DNA of 64,000 bases from Streptomyces sp. Ru71. GTDB lineage: Bacteria; Actinomycetota; Actinomycetes; Streptomycetales; Streptomycetaceae. This document shows, in pieces, positions 1 through 7,548 of the stretch; position 1 is the stretch's first letter; every line of letters starts with the position of its first letter. Below the pieces are notes generated by a model that was given only the letters and a program-made list of their open reading frames with translations, did no database searches and was not told the origin of the DNA. The position numbers and the translations under genes are program-made. The stretch lies in contig NZ_PQSS01000001.1 in the NCBI RefSeq assembly GCF_002920535.1, forward strand, positions 186,001 through 250,000, written 5' to 3'.

Positions 1-1
1 C

Positions 2-1024
2 GACTCGCTGCTGCACGTCGCGCACGGAGCCGACGCGGTGTGCTTCTTCCAGTGGCGCCAGTCCGCGGCCGGAGCCGAGAAGTACCACTCCGCGATGGTG
101 CCGCACGCCGGCGCGGACAGCGACCTCTTCCGCGCGGTGAGCGACCTCGGCGCCACCCTGAAGGCGCTCGCCCCCATCGCGGGCAGCGAGCGCGAGCCCG
201 CCCCGGTCGGCATCCTCTACGACTGGGACTCATGGTGGGCCAGCGAGCAGGACTCCCACCCCACCTCCCTGCTCCACTACCGCCAGGAAGCACTCGACTG
301 GTACTCCGCCCTCCTGGCCCTCGGCATCCGCGCCGACCTCGTCACCACACGCGGCGACCTGCACCGCCACCGCGTGCTGATCGCCCCCGTGCTGCACGTC
401 GTCCCGGCCGACCTGGCCAAGACCCTCACCCGGTACACCGAGCAGGGCGGCCACCTCGTCACCACCTACTTCTCGGGCATCGTCGACGAGAACGATCACG
501 TATGGCTCGGCGGCTACCCGGGTGCCCTGCGCGACCTGCTCGGCATCCGCATCGAGGAGTTCGGCCCCCTCCTCGACGGCGACACCGTCGCACTCGACGG
601 TCCGGCGACCGGCAGCCTGTGGACCGACCGGATCACCGTCACCGCCCCCGAGACCGAGGTGCTCTGCCACTACCGCTCCGGCGAGTGCGCGGGACGCCCC
701 GCCGTCACCCGGCGCCCGACGGGCAGCGGCTCGGCCACCTACGTCTCCACCCGGCTCGGCCCGCACGGCCTCACCTCGCTCCTGCCACGCCTGCTGGAAC
801 CGGCCGGCGTCCACAGCGAACTGCCGCCCGAAGCTCGCGGACAGGTCGAGACGACGGTGCGCCGCGCCGCCGACGCCCGCTTCCTCTTCCTCGTCAACCG
901 CACCGACGGCACCGTCACCGTGCCCGGCCTCACCGGAGACGCACTCCTCGGCACGCTGAGCACCGACGGCACCCTCACCCTCGGCCCCCGCGCCGTCGCC
1001 GTACTGCGACAGCCCTCGGCCTGA
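2..1024 (+). CDS. GH42 beta-galactosidase, C-terminal part (5' truncated by window)
   Basis: The reading frame is open from base 2, so the gene begins before the window and about 340 C-terminal residues are visible. The first residues, SLLHVAHGADAVCFFQWRQS, are typical of the end of the GH42 TIM barrel, where the enzyme handles terminal beta-D-galactosides. After it come the Rossmann-like trimerisation domain (around GILYDWDSWW and the ADLAKTLTRYTEQGGHLVTT stretch) and a small C-terminal beta domain (LFLVNRTDGTVTV). Both catalytic glutamates fall upstream and cannot be checked. The downstream neighbour is a beta-1,6-galactanase, so arabinogalactan-derived galacto-oligosaccharides are a likely substrate (inference). 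Confidence 0.88.
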   Translation, partial: DSLLHVAHGADAVCFFQWRQSAAGAEKYHSAMVPHAGADSDLFRAVSDLGATLKALAPIAGSEREPAPVGILYDWDSWWASEQDSHPTSLLHYRQEALDWYSALLALGIRADLVTTRGDLHRHRVLIAPVLHVVPADLAKTLTRYTEQGGHLVTTYFSGIVDENDHVWLGGYPGALRDLLGIRIEEFGPLLDGDTVALDGPATGSLWTDRITVTAPETEVLCHYRSGECAGRPAVTRRPTGSGSATYVSTRLGPHGLTSLLPRLLEPAGVHSELPPEARGQVETTVRRAADARFLFLVNRTDGTVTVPGLTGDALLGTLSTDGTLTLGPRAVAVLRQPSA

Positions 1025-1038
1025 ACCGGACCCTGGCT

Positions 1039-1066
1039 CCTCGGCACGGCACCCGCCGTGCCGAGG
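1039..1066 (+). terminator. Hairpin terminator after the GH42 gene
   Basis: A perfect 12-bp inverted repeat (CCTCGGCACGGC at 1039-1050, GCCGTGCCGAGG at 1055-1066) with a 4-base loop lies 15 bases after the GH42 stop. There is no T-tract, as is common in Streptomyces. A smaller CCCGCC-ATG-GGCGGG hairpin follows at 1081-1095. Confidence 0.7.
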
Positions 1067-1139
1067 ACCGATCCCTCCTGCCCGCCATGGGCGGGAGAGC
1101 CCACCACAGCGCGACCACTCTTCAGTTGGGAGCACACCG

Positions 1140-3185
1140 ATGGCACGCCGCACCCGCAGCAGACAGCTGCTCACCGCCGCCGCCCTCACGGCCCTGGCCA
1201 CCGGGGCCGCCCTGGTCTCCGCCCCACCCCACCCCGCACAGGCGGCGGACATCCCCTCCGTCACCGTCCGGCTCGACCCCTCCTACCAGCAGCAGCCGTT
1301 CGAGGGCTGGGGCACCAGCCTCGCCTGGTTCGCCAACGTCACCGGCGGCTACCCGCAGGAGATACGGGAGAAGCTCGCCGCACTCCTCTTCGACGACGAC
1401 GGCCTCGGCCTGAACATCGCCCGCTACAACATCGGCGGCGGCAACGCCCCCGACGTCAAGGACTACCTGCGTGCGGGAGGCGCCGTCCAGGGCTGGTGGA
1501 AGGCGCCCGCCGGCACCACCCGTGCGGACACCGACTGGTGGAACGCCGACGATCCGGCCGACTGGAACGAGGACGCCGACGCCACCCAGCGCTGGTGGGT
1601 CGACCGCATCAAGAACGACATCACCCACTGGGAGACCTTCAGCAACTCCCCGCCCTGGTTCATGACCGTCTCCGGCTACGTCTCCGGCGGCTTCAACGCC
1701 ACCGCCGACCAGCTCAAAGCCGCATCGGTGAACGACTACGCCGCCTACCTGGCCGGTGCCACCGAACGGCTGGAGAAGGCGCACGGCATCAAGGTCAAGA
1801 CCGTCGACCCGTTCAACGAGCCCAACACCCCCTACTGGAGCACCCGCCTCGGCGCGGACGGTCAGCCCGTCGGCGGCCGTCAGGAGGGCGCCCACATGAG
1901 CCCCGAGCTGCAGCGCACGGTGCTGCAGGCCCTGGCCCCGGCGCTGCGCGAGGCGAAGACCGGCGCACGGATCTCCGCGATGGACGAGACCAACCCCGGC
2001 ACCTTCGCGCAGAACTGGAGCGCCTACGCCCCCCAGGACCGGGCCGTCGTCGGGCAGATGAACGTGCACACCTACGGCACCGGCCAGCGCACGACCGTAC
2101 GGGACCTCGCCAAGGCGGCCGACAAGCCGCTGTGGATGAGCGAGGTGGAGGGCGACTGGGGCGACGGGCAGAGCTTCACCGACATGCGTCCGGGCCTCGG
2201 CCTCGCCCAGCACATCGTCGACGACCTGCGCGAACTGGAGCCCCGCGCCTGGGTGTTCTGGCAGCCCGTCGAGGACTACGACAACATGAAGCCCGGCGGC
2301 GAGTCCGCCAAGGGCGGCAACTGGGGCGAGATCCAGATCCCCTTCAGCTGCACCTCCTCGGACACGCTCGGCACCTGCCCGATCCGCACCAACACCAAGT
2401 TCGACACCGCGCGCAACTTCACCCACTTCATCAAGCCCGGTGACCGGCTGATCAAGGTGAACGACACCTCCAGCGCCGCCGCCGTGACCAAGGACGGCAG
2501 CGGTGCCTCCCTGGTGCACGTCAACAGCACGACCTCGGCGCGAAGCGTCACCCTCGACCTGTCCGGGTTCCGCAGCATCAGCCCCGGCGCCACCGTCACC
2601 CCCGTCGTGACCAGCGCCGACGGCAGGCTCGCGGTGCGGGACGCGGTCGAGGTCGAGAACGGCCGGGCCACCTTCACCGTGCCCGCCCAGTCCGTGACCT
2701 CCTTCGTCGTCAAGGGAGTGTCCGGCGTCGCCGGGGACGCGCCCCTGCTGCGCAAGGGCCACACCTACACCTTCACCGGCGTGCAGAGCGGCAAGGCGGT
2801 CACCGTGGCGGGCGACGGCACCAAGCTCGTCATCGGGACGCCCGACGGCTCAGCCGCCCAGCGGTGGCGGCTGAGCCGGATCCGGCCCGGCAGCGGTGTC
2901 ACCGACCGCTACGTCTTCACCAGCGCCGTCGACGGCAAGCGCCTGGCCGTCCGGGACGACGTGCCGGTCGCCGAGCCCGACACCGGCCGCCGCGACCCGG
3001 CGGCCGAATGGATCGCCTCCACCACCGGCGACGGCACCTGGACCCTCGTCAACGCCGCCGGCGGACGCCTTCTGGAAGTCGGCGGGCAGGCCACCGGAGA
3101 GGGCGCCGCGGTCACCACCTGGCCGCCCAACTCCGGCTCCAACCAGCGCTGGACGCTCACGGACGTGACACCGGCACACGGTTAG
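1140..3185 (+). CDS. Secreted GH30 endo-beta-1,6-galactanase-like enzyme with C-terminal beta-trefoil-like domain
   Basis: A 681-aa secreted enzyme. The N-terminus has a twin-arginine-like or Sec signal (RTRSRQ then a hydrophobic run to AQAAD). The catalytic domain (about 40-400) shows GH30 hallmarks: FEGWGTSLAWFAN, GLNIARYNIGGG, the acid/base E227 in DPFNEPN and the nucleophile E335 in WMSEVEGDWG. Next comes the usual GH30 beta-sandwich (about 430-530). Residues 540-680 carry ricin-type QxW-like signatures (AQRWRL, NQRWTL), so probably a carbohydrate-binding beta-trefoil. Closest known function is the Streptomyces endo-beta-1,6-galactanases acting on arabinogalactan side chains; specificity is inferred. 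It sits 77 bp upstream of a GH43 gene on the same strand. Confidence 0.85.
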   Translation: MARRTRSRQLLTAAALTALATGAALVSAPPHPAQAADIPSVTVRLDPSYQQQPFEGWGTSLAWFANVTGGYPQEIREKLAALLFDDDGLGLNIARYNIGGGNAPDVKDYLRAGGAVQGWWKAPAGTTRADTDWWNADDPADWNEDADATQRWWVDRIKNDITHWETFSNSPPWFMTVSGYVSGGFNATADQLKAASVNDYAAYLAGATERLEKAHGIKVKTVDPFNEPNTPYWSTRLGADGQPVGGRQEGAHMSPELQRTVLQALAPALREAKTGARISAMDETNPGTFAQNWSAYAPQDRAVVGQMNVHTYGTGQRTTVRDLAKAADKPLWMSEVEGDWGDGQSFTDMRPGLGLAQHIVDDLRELEPRAWVFWQPVEDYDNMKPGGESAKGGNWGEIQIPFSCTSSDTLGTCPIRTNTKFDTARNFTHFIKPGDRLIKVNDTSSAAAVTKDGSGASLVHVNSTTSARSVTLDLSGFRSISPGATVTPVVTSADGRLAVRDAVEVENGRATFTVPAQSVTSFVVKGVSGVAGDAPLLRKGHTYTFTGVQSGKAVTVAGDGTKLVIGTPDGSAAQRWRLSRIRPGSGVTDRYVFTSAVDGKRLAVRDDVPVAEPDTGRRDPAAEWIASTTGDGTWTLVNAAGGRLLEVGGQATGEGAAVTTWPPNSGSNQRWTLTDVTPAHG

Positions 3186-3262
3186 CCCCGGGTGACAGCA
3201 CAGGCCCGGCCGCCCGTGTCCCGCGCGGTCGGGCCGCCCCATCTCACCGGAAGGAATCGCCC

Positions 3263-4654
3263 ATGCCCCACCCAGCTTCCCGCCGCACGCCGACCGCCCG
3301 GGCGGTCCCCTGGCTGTCGATGTGCCTGCTCGCCCTTATGGTCGGCGCCGCGCCGGCGCAGGCCCGGACCGCTGACGGGCCGCCGGTGCCGGCACGGCAC
3401 GACGCGCTCACCGCCGACCGCGAGAAGGTGACCGAGGCCGCCGCCGCCCTGACGGTCTGGGACGCCGACGACATCCGCGGCAACATCACCCTGCCGGCCA
3501 CCGGCCGCCACGGCACGCTGATCGAGTGGAAGTCGAGCGACAGCAGGACCGTCACCCCGACGGGAGAGGTCCACCGTCCCCCCTACGGCGACCGGGCCCG
3601 CACTGTGCGGCTGACGGCCACCGTCCGCCTCGGCCACGTCCAGGCCAAGCGCGGCTTCGAGCTGACGGTGCGGCCCCTGCCGAAGCAGGAGCCGTACCAG
3701 GGCTACCTCTTCGAGTACTTCACCGGCGAGGGCCGCTCCGACGGCGAGCAGATCCACTCCGCGGTCAGCCGCGGCGACGATCCCCTGCACTGGGACGAGC
3801 TGAACGGCGGCAAGCCGGTCCTCACCTCCACCCTCGGCGACAAGGGTGTGCGCGACCCCTTCGTCATCCGTTCCCCCGAGGGCGACAAGTTCTACCTCAT
3901 CGCCACCGATCTGAAGATCTACGGCAACGGCGACTGGGACGCGGCCCAGCGCACCGGCAGCAAGTACCTGGAGGTCTGGGAGTCCACCGACCTGGTCCAC
4001 TGGTCGGAGCAGCGCCATGTCAAGGTGTCCGACGACACCGCCGGCAACACCTGGGCGCCCGAGGCGTACTGGGACGACTCCCTCGGCGCCTACGTCGTGT
4101 TCTGGGCGTCCAAGCTGTACGACCCGGCCGACACCGCCCACACGGGCGGCAGCTACAACCGCATGATGTACGCCACCACCCGCGACTTCCGCACCTTCTC
4201 CGCGCCGCGCGTGTGGAAGGACCCCGGTTACTCGGTGATCGACTCCACCGTCGTCAAGGACGGTGACACCTACTACCGGTTCACCAAGGACGAGCGGAAC
4301 AACACCTCCTCCACTCCGTGCAGCAAGTTCATCATCGAGGAGAAGTCCACCCGGCTGCTGAACACCGACTGGGACTTCGTCTCGGAGTGCATCGGCAAGG
4401 GTGACGAGGTCCGCCCCGGCATCAGCCGGGGCGAGGGACCCACCGTCTTCAAGTCGAACACCGAGAACAAGTGGTACCTGTTCATCGACGAGTTCGGCGG
4501 CCGCGGCTACGTCCCCTTCGAGACCACCGACCTCGCCTCCGGCAGGTGGACCATGTCCAGCGGATACCAGCTTCCCGCCAGCCCCCGGCACGGCACCGTC
4601 CTGCCCGTCACCCAGGCGGAGATGGACCGGCTGCGCGCATCCCTGGGAGCCTGA
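3263..4654 (+). CDS. Secreted GH43 family glycosidase with N-terminal bacterial Ig-like domain
   Basis: A 463-aa secreted protein. ATG 3263 was chosen because AAGGA precedes it and a signal peptide follows at once (VPWLSMCLLALMVGAAPAQA). Residues 47-138 form an Ig-like domain of the kind found beside GH43 domains (LTVWDADDIRGNITLP, IEWKSSDSRTVTPTGEV). The five-bladed propeller shows the general base D198 in VRDPF, the general acid region TWAPEAYW (E267) and VIDSTVV. GH43 members act mostly as arabinofuranosidases, xylosidases or exo-beta-1,3-galactanases. With GH42 and GH30 next to it, arabinogalactan is the most likely target (inference). Confidence 0.83.
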   Translation: MPHPASRRTPTARAVPWLSMCLLALMVGAAPAQARTADGPPVPARHDALTADREKVTEAAAALTVWDADDIRGNITLPATGRHGTLIEWKSSDSRTVTPTGEVHRPPYGDRARTVRLTATVRLGHVQAKRGFELTVRPLPKQEPYQGYLFEYFTGEGRSDGEQIHSAVSRGDDPLHWDELNGGKPVLTSTLGDKGVRDPFVIRSPEGDKFYLIATDLKIYGNGDWDAAQRTGSKYLEVWESTDLVHWSEQRHVKVSDDTAGNTWAPEAYWDDSLGAYVVFWASKLYDPADTAHTGGSYNRMMYATTRDFRTFSAPRVWKDPGYSVIDSTVVKDGDTYYRFTKDERNNTSSTPCSKFIIEEKSTRLLNTDWDFVSECIGKGDEVRPGISRGEGPTVFKSNTENKWYLFIDEFGGRGYVPFETTDLASGRWTMSSGYQLPASPRHGTVLPVTQAEMDRLRASLGA

Positions 4655-4671
4655 CCGGGAAGCTGCCCCCG

Positions 4672-4702
4672 CGCCGTGACCGGCGTCCAGCCGGTCACGG
4701 CG
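4672..4702. terminator. Bidirectional terminator between convergent genes
   Basis: A perfect 13-bp stem (CGCCGTGACCGGC at 4672-4684, GCCGGTCACGGCG at 4690-4702) with a 5-base loop lies between the converging GH43 gene and the beta-helix gene and can serve both. Confidence 0.75.
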
Positions 4703-4709
4703 TCAGCCG

Positions 4710-7250
4710 TCAGGGGAACTGGACCACCTTCGACGGGACGGTGCTCGTGCCCGAGGTCGGGGCGCCGGTGTCGTTGACGACGTGGGCGTACTGGCCCATG
4801 CCGCCCAGCGAGATCACCAGCAGGTCGTGCATCCTGATCCCCGGCTTGACCGGGACCTGGAAGCCGTGGGCCTGCACGATCGACGGGTCGGCCGTGTAGT
4901 TGCAGTAGCTGCCCAGACCCCACGCCTCATGGGTGGTGACGGTGTCGGCGACCTTGTAGGCCGCGTAGCCGACGATGCCGTCGTGGGTGATGGCGGCGGC
5001 GTTCGGGGCGTCGTACGCCTTCTCGTTCTGGAAGAAGATCGTGCGCCCGCGCTCTCCGTTCCAGTAGACGTCGTACTTGTTGAAGTGCTCGACGAAGAGA
5101 CCCGTGGCGAGCACGTCGTTGCCGTTGACGCGCAGGCCGTAGTCGGCCCGGTTGGTGTTCCAGCCGACGCCGCTGCCGTGGTCCGCGCGCCAGATCCAGG
5201 TGTGGTCGATCACCGTGTTGTTGCTGTTGACCACCACGGAGTTGGTGGCGAGGCCGGGGCCGGCGCCGCCGATGCGGATGAACACGTCCTGCATGGTGAT
5301 GGGATCGGCGGAGTGGTCGGCGGTGGAGCCGGGCGTGCCGATGCGCAGCAGTGTGTCGGAGTTGACCGGGCCCGCGTCGATGAGGAAGCCGGCGAGCCGC
5401 ACTCCGTCGACGTCGGCCACGTGCATCGCGTCGATGCCGTTGTCCGGGACGAGGGTGGCCAGGCCCAGACCGAGGACGACGGTGCCCGGCCGGGTGACGT
5501 CGATGGTCTGGTCGAGGTGGTAGACACCGGGGGTGAACAGCAGGTTGAGGCCCTGGGCGAGGGCCTGGTTGATGGTGGCCGCGGTCGCGCCCGGCTTGAC
5601 GACGTAGAACTGGCCCAGCGGCAGGGACGTGCCCGCGTTCGCCGGCCAGGAGACGCCTCGGGCGTTGGTCCGCTTGGCCGGGACGAACACCTTGTACGTG
5701 GAGCCGTCCAGGTAGAGGAAGGGCTTCTCGCGGGAGACGGGAGTGGTGTCCAGGGTGGTGTAGGGGCCGCTGTCGAAGTTGGTGGCGGGGGCGCCCTGGA
5801 CGCCGGTGAAGGTCATGTTCCACACGCCGTTGGTCCAGCCGCCGACCGAGCTGTCACGGGTGTACCACTGCTGCTGGGAGTAGGGGCCGACGGTACCGTC
5901 GATCCTGGAGTCGGCGATGTAGCCGCCGGAGGCCCAGCCGTAGCCGTTGGGCGCCAGGTTGAGTCCGCCCTTGACGTGGATGCGGCGGAACGGGGCGGCC
6001 TGTGCCACGGCCCAGCGGTCGGTGCCGTTGGAGGGCGTGATGGCGAGGTTCTCCGCCGAGCGCCAGAAGTTCTGGGTGGCGTTGCCGTTGAACCAGCCCG
6101 CGTCGACGGTGATGTCACCGTTGATCTGGGTGTCGTCGGGGTTCAGACCGAGGCCGGAGATCGAGGTGTAGAAGCCGACCTGGGCGTTGATGCCGTTGTA
6201 AGTGCCCGGCTTGAGCAGGAACTGGTAGCGGCCGGTGCCGAACTGGTTCGACTCCTGCTGGGCGAAGACCTGGTCGAACTTCTGCTGGAGGCCCGGGGTG
6301 GAGGGGTCGACGACGATGACGTTCGGGCCGAGGTCGCCGCCGCCCTGGACGGGCGGGACGCCGGTGGTGCCGGTGTGCACCGCGACCTCCCACAGGGAGT
6401 ACCCGTAGCCGGTGCCGCGCGCGGTGCCGTAGATCCGTACGTACCGGCCGGAGCCGCTGACGTCGTACGACGCCGTGCCGCCGCTCGCGCCGGTGACGCT
6501 CTTGAGCGTGCTCCAGCTCTGCCCGTCGGACGAGGCCTGGATCTGGAAGTCCTTGCCGTACGCGGCCTCCCAGTTCAGGTCCACCTTGCACAGGTCCTGC
6601 ACGGAACCGAGGTCGACCTGGATCCACTGCGGGTCGGCCGCCTGGCTGGACCAGCGGGTGGAGGTGCTGCCGTCGAAGGCGGCCGAGGCGGGGGTGCCGG
6701 CGTTCTCCGTGGAGGAGGACGAAGCGGGCCTGCCCTGCGCGGAGTTGGCGGTGCCGCAGGTCGGCTGGGTGCCGCCCGTGGAGCCGAAGACCTGGAACTC
6801 CCAGAGGGAGTAGCCGTAGGAGGTCGCGCGGTGCACGCCGAGCATGCGCACATAGCGGCCCTGTCCGGATACGGCCAGCGTGTCGAGGCCGCCGTCCCCG
6901 CCGGTCACGGACTTCAGGTCCGTCCAGGTGGTGCCGTCCTTCGAGATCTGGACCTTGTAGTCCTTGCCGTAGGCCGTCTCCCAGTTTAGCACCACCTGGG
7001 TGACCGAGGCCGTGGCCCCGAGGTCGACCTGGAGCCACTGGTCGTCGGTGGCGGCCGAGGACCAGCGCGTCCCCGTGTTGCCGTCCACCGCGTAGGCGGC
7101 GGGGGTGCCGGCGTTCTCCTGGGAGGACGCGGTGACCGTCCTGCCTTGGGACAAGGGGGTCTCGGCTGCGGATGCCGACGGGTGGGAGAGGGGGAGGGCG
7201 CTCAGCGCGGCCGTGGTGGCGAGCGCGAGGCCCAGGGATCTGAGTCTCAT
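4710..7250 (-). CDS. Secreted protein: two CBM32 (F5/8C) modules plus right-handed beta-helix domain
   Basis: An 846-aa secreted protein of unassigned catalytic activity. Signal peptide 1-28 (ending SASAAE). CBM32 module 1 covers about 30-155 (TRWSSAATDDQWLQVDLG; GRYVRMLGV; YGYSLWEFQVFG) and module 2 about 165-295 (TRWSSQAADPQWIQVDLG; YGYSLWEVAVH). From about 310 onward the many short beta strands with N/G turns (HVKGGLNLAP, MHVADVDGVRLAGFLI, VVVNSNNTVIDHTWIW) indicate a pectate-lyase-like parallel beta-helix, perhaps two tandem helices as in GH55. Similar proteins are often mislabelled adenylyl cyclase; I see no cyclase motif. It is divergent from a CBM32 glycosidase, and its first CBM32 closely resembles that neighbour's. 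Confidence 0.8.
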   Translation of the reverse strand: MRLRSLGLALATTAALSALPLSHPSASAAETPLSQGRTVTASSQENAGTPAAYAVDGNTGTRWSSAATDDQWLQVDLGATASVTQVVLNWETAYGKDYKVQISKDGTTWTDLKSVTGGDGGLDTLAVSGQGRYVRMLGVHRATSYGYSLWEFQVFGSTGGTQPTCGTANSAQGRPASSSSTENAGTPASAAFDGSTSTRWSSQAADPQWIQVDLGSVQDLCKVDLNWEAAYGKDFQIQASSDGQSWSTLKSVTGASGGTASYDVSGSGRYVRIYGTARGTGYGYSLWEVAVHTGTTGVPPVQGGGDLGPNVIVVDPSTPGLQQKFDQVFAQQESNQFGTGRYQFLLKPGTYNGINAQVGFYTSISGLGLNPDDTQINGDITVDAGWFNGNATQNFWRSAENLAITPSNGTDRWAVAQAAPFRRIHVKGGLNLAPNGYGWASGGYIADSRIDGTVGPYSQQQWYTRDSSVGGWTNGVWNMTFTGVQGAPATNFDSGPYTTLDTTPVSREKPFLYLDGSTYKVFVPAKRTNARGVSWPANAGTSLPLGQFYVVKPGATAATINQALAQGLNLLFTPGVYHLDQTIDVTRPGTVVLGLGLATLVPDNGIDAMHVADVDGVRLAGFLIDAGPVNSDTLLRIGTPGSTADHSADPITMQDVFIRIGGAGPGLATNSVVVNSNNTVIDHTWIWRADHGSGVGWNTNRADYGLRVNGNDVLATGLFVEHFNKYDVYWNGERGRTIFFQNEKAYDAPNAAAITHDGIVGYAAYKVADTVTTHEAWGLGSYCNYTADPSIVQAHGFQVPVKPGIRMHDLLVISLGGMGQYAHVVNDTGAPTSGTSTVPSKVVQFP

Positions 7251-7288
7251 GCGGGTCCCTGCGGGTGGGGGTGGACGAGTGTGCTTAG

Positions 7289-7305
7289 TTCAAGGCTTGA
7301 GTTAA
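7289..7305 (+). promoter_or_regulatory. Candidate operator containing TGAGTTAA, upstream of the beta-helix gene
   Basis: TTCAAGGCTTGAGTTAA holds the perfect dyad TCAAG-G-CTTGA (7290-7300) and the overlapping palindrome AGTTAACT (7300-7307). It lies about 40-55 bases upstream of the minus-strand start. A sequence matching at 13 of 17 positions occurs at 15616-15632 before the sugar-binding lipoprotein gene, so a common regulator is plausible. An 8-bp inverted repeat CAAGCCCC/GGGGCTTG (7327-7334, 7346-7353) and TACTTGAAGTA (7372-7382) lie in the same intergenic stretch. Confidence 0.4.
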
Positions 7306-7409
7306 CTAGTGATGTCGTTCGCGTGACAAGCCCCCGGTGCGTAAAGGGGCTTGAGAACACGGTGAGTTCACTACTTGAAGTAAGCCGAAAGAAAATCGTC
7401 CCCGGCGCC

Positions 7410-7438
7410 TTGACCGTTGCATGACCACCGGGCATGGT
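7410..7438 (+). promoter_or_regulatory. Predicted promoter of the CBM32 GH-A glycosidase
   Basis: TTGACC (7410-7415) and CATGGT (7433-7438) are separated by 17 bases, a reasonable HrdB-type -35/-10 pair. It places the transcription start inside or next to the palindrome at 7441-7454. Confidence 0.4.
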
Positions 7439-7440
7439 TC

Positions 7441-7454
7441 GGAGAGCGCTCTCC
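7441..7454. promoter_or_regulatory. LacI-type operator palindrome GGAGAGCGCTCTCC
   Basis: A perfect 14-bp palindrome centred on CG. It matches the known CebR box of Streptomyces (TGGGAGCGCTCCCA) at 10 of 14 positions, including the whole GAGCGCTC core. It sits just downstream of a predicted -10 and 95 bases before the GTG start of the glycosidase, a roadblock position expected for a LacI repressor. The LacI gene at 15871-16914 is a candidate regulator (inference). Confidence 0.6.
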
Positions 7455-7548
7455 CGCCGTCGAACGGGATCCCCGGGGGTCGGCGAAGCACACGGCCCTC
7501 ACCTCAGCGCAGGCGCCCCCTTCGGCAACCAACCCGTCAGGAGCCCCC

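Noticed and set aside
38..1024. GTG at 38 as the true start of the GH42 gene
   Set aside because: The frame is open to base 2 and the upstream codons are typical GH42 sequence, so the gene is truncated by the window edge.
7417..7548. N-terminal extension of the GH-A glycosidase from ATG 7417
   Set aside because: It would put the LacI palindrome inside the coding region and place 44 unlikely residues before the signal peptide; GTG 7549 has a ribosome binding site.
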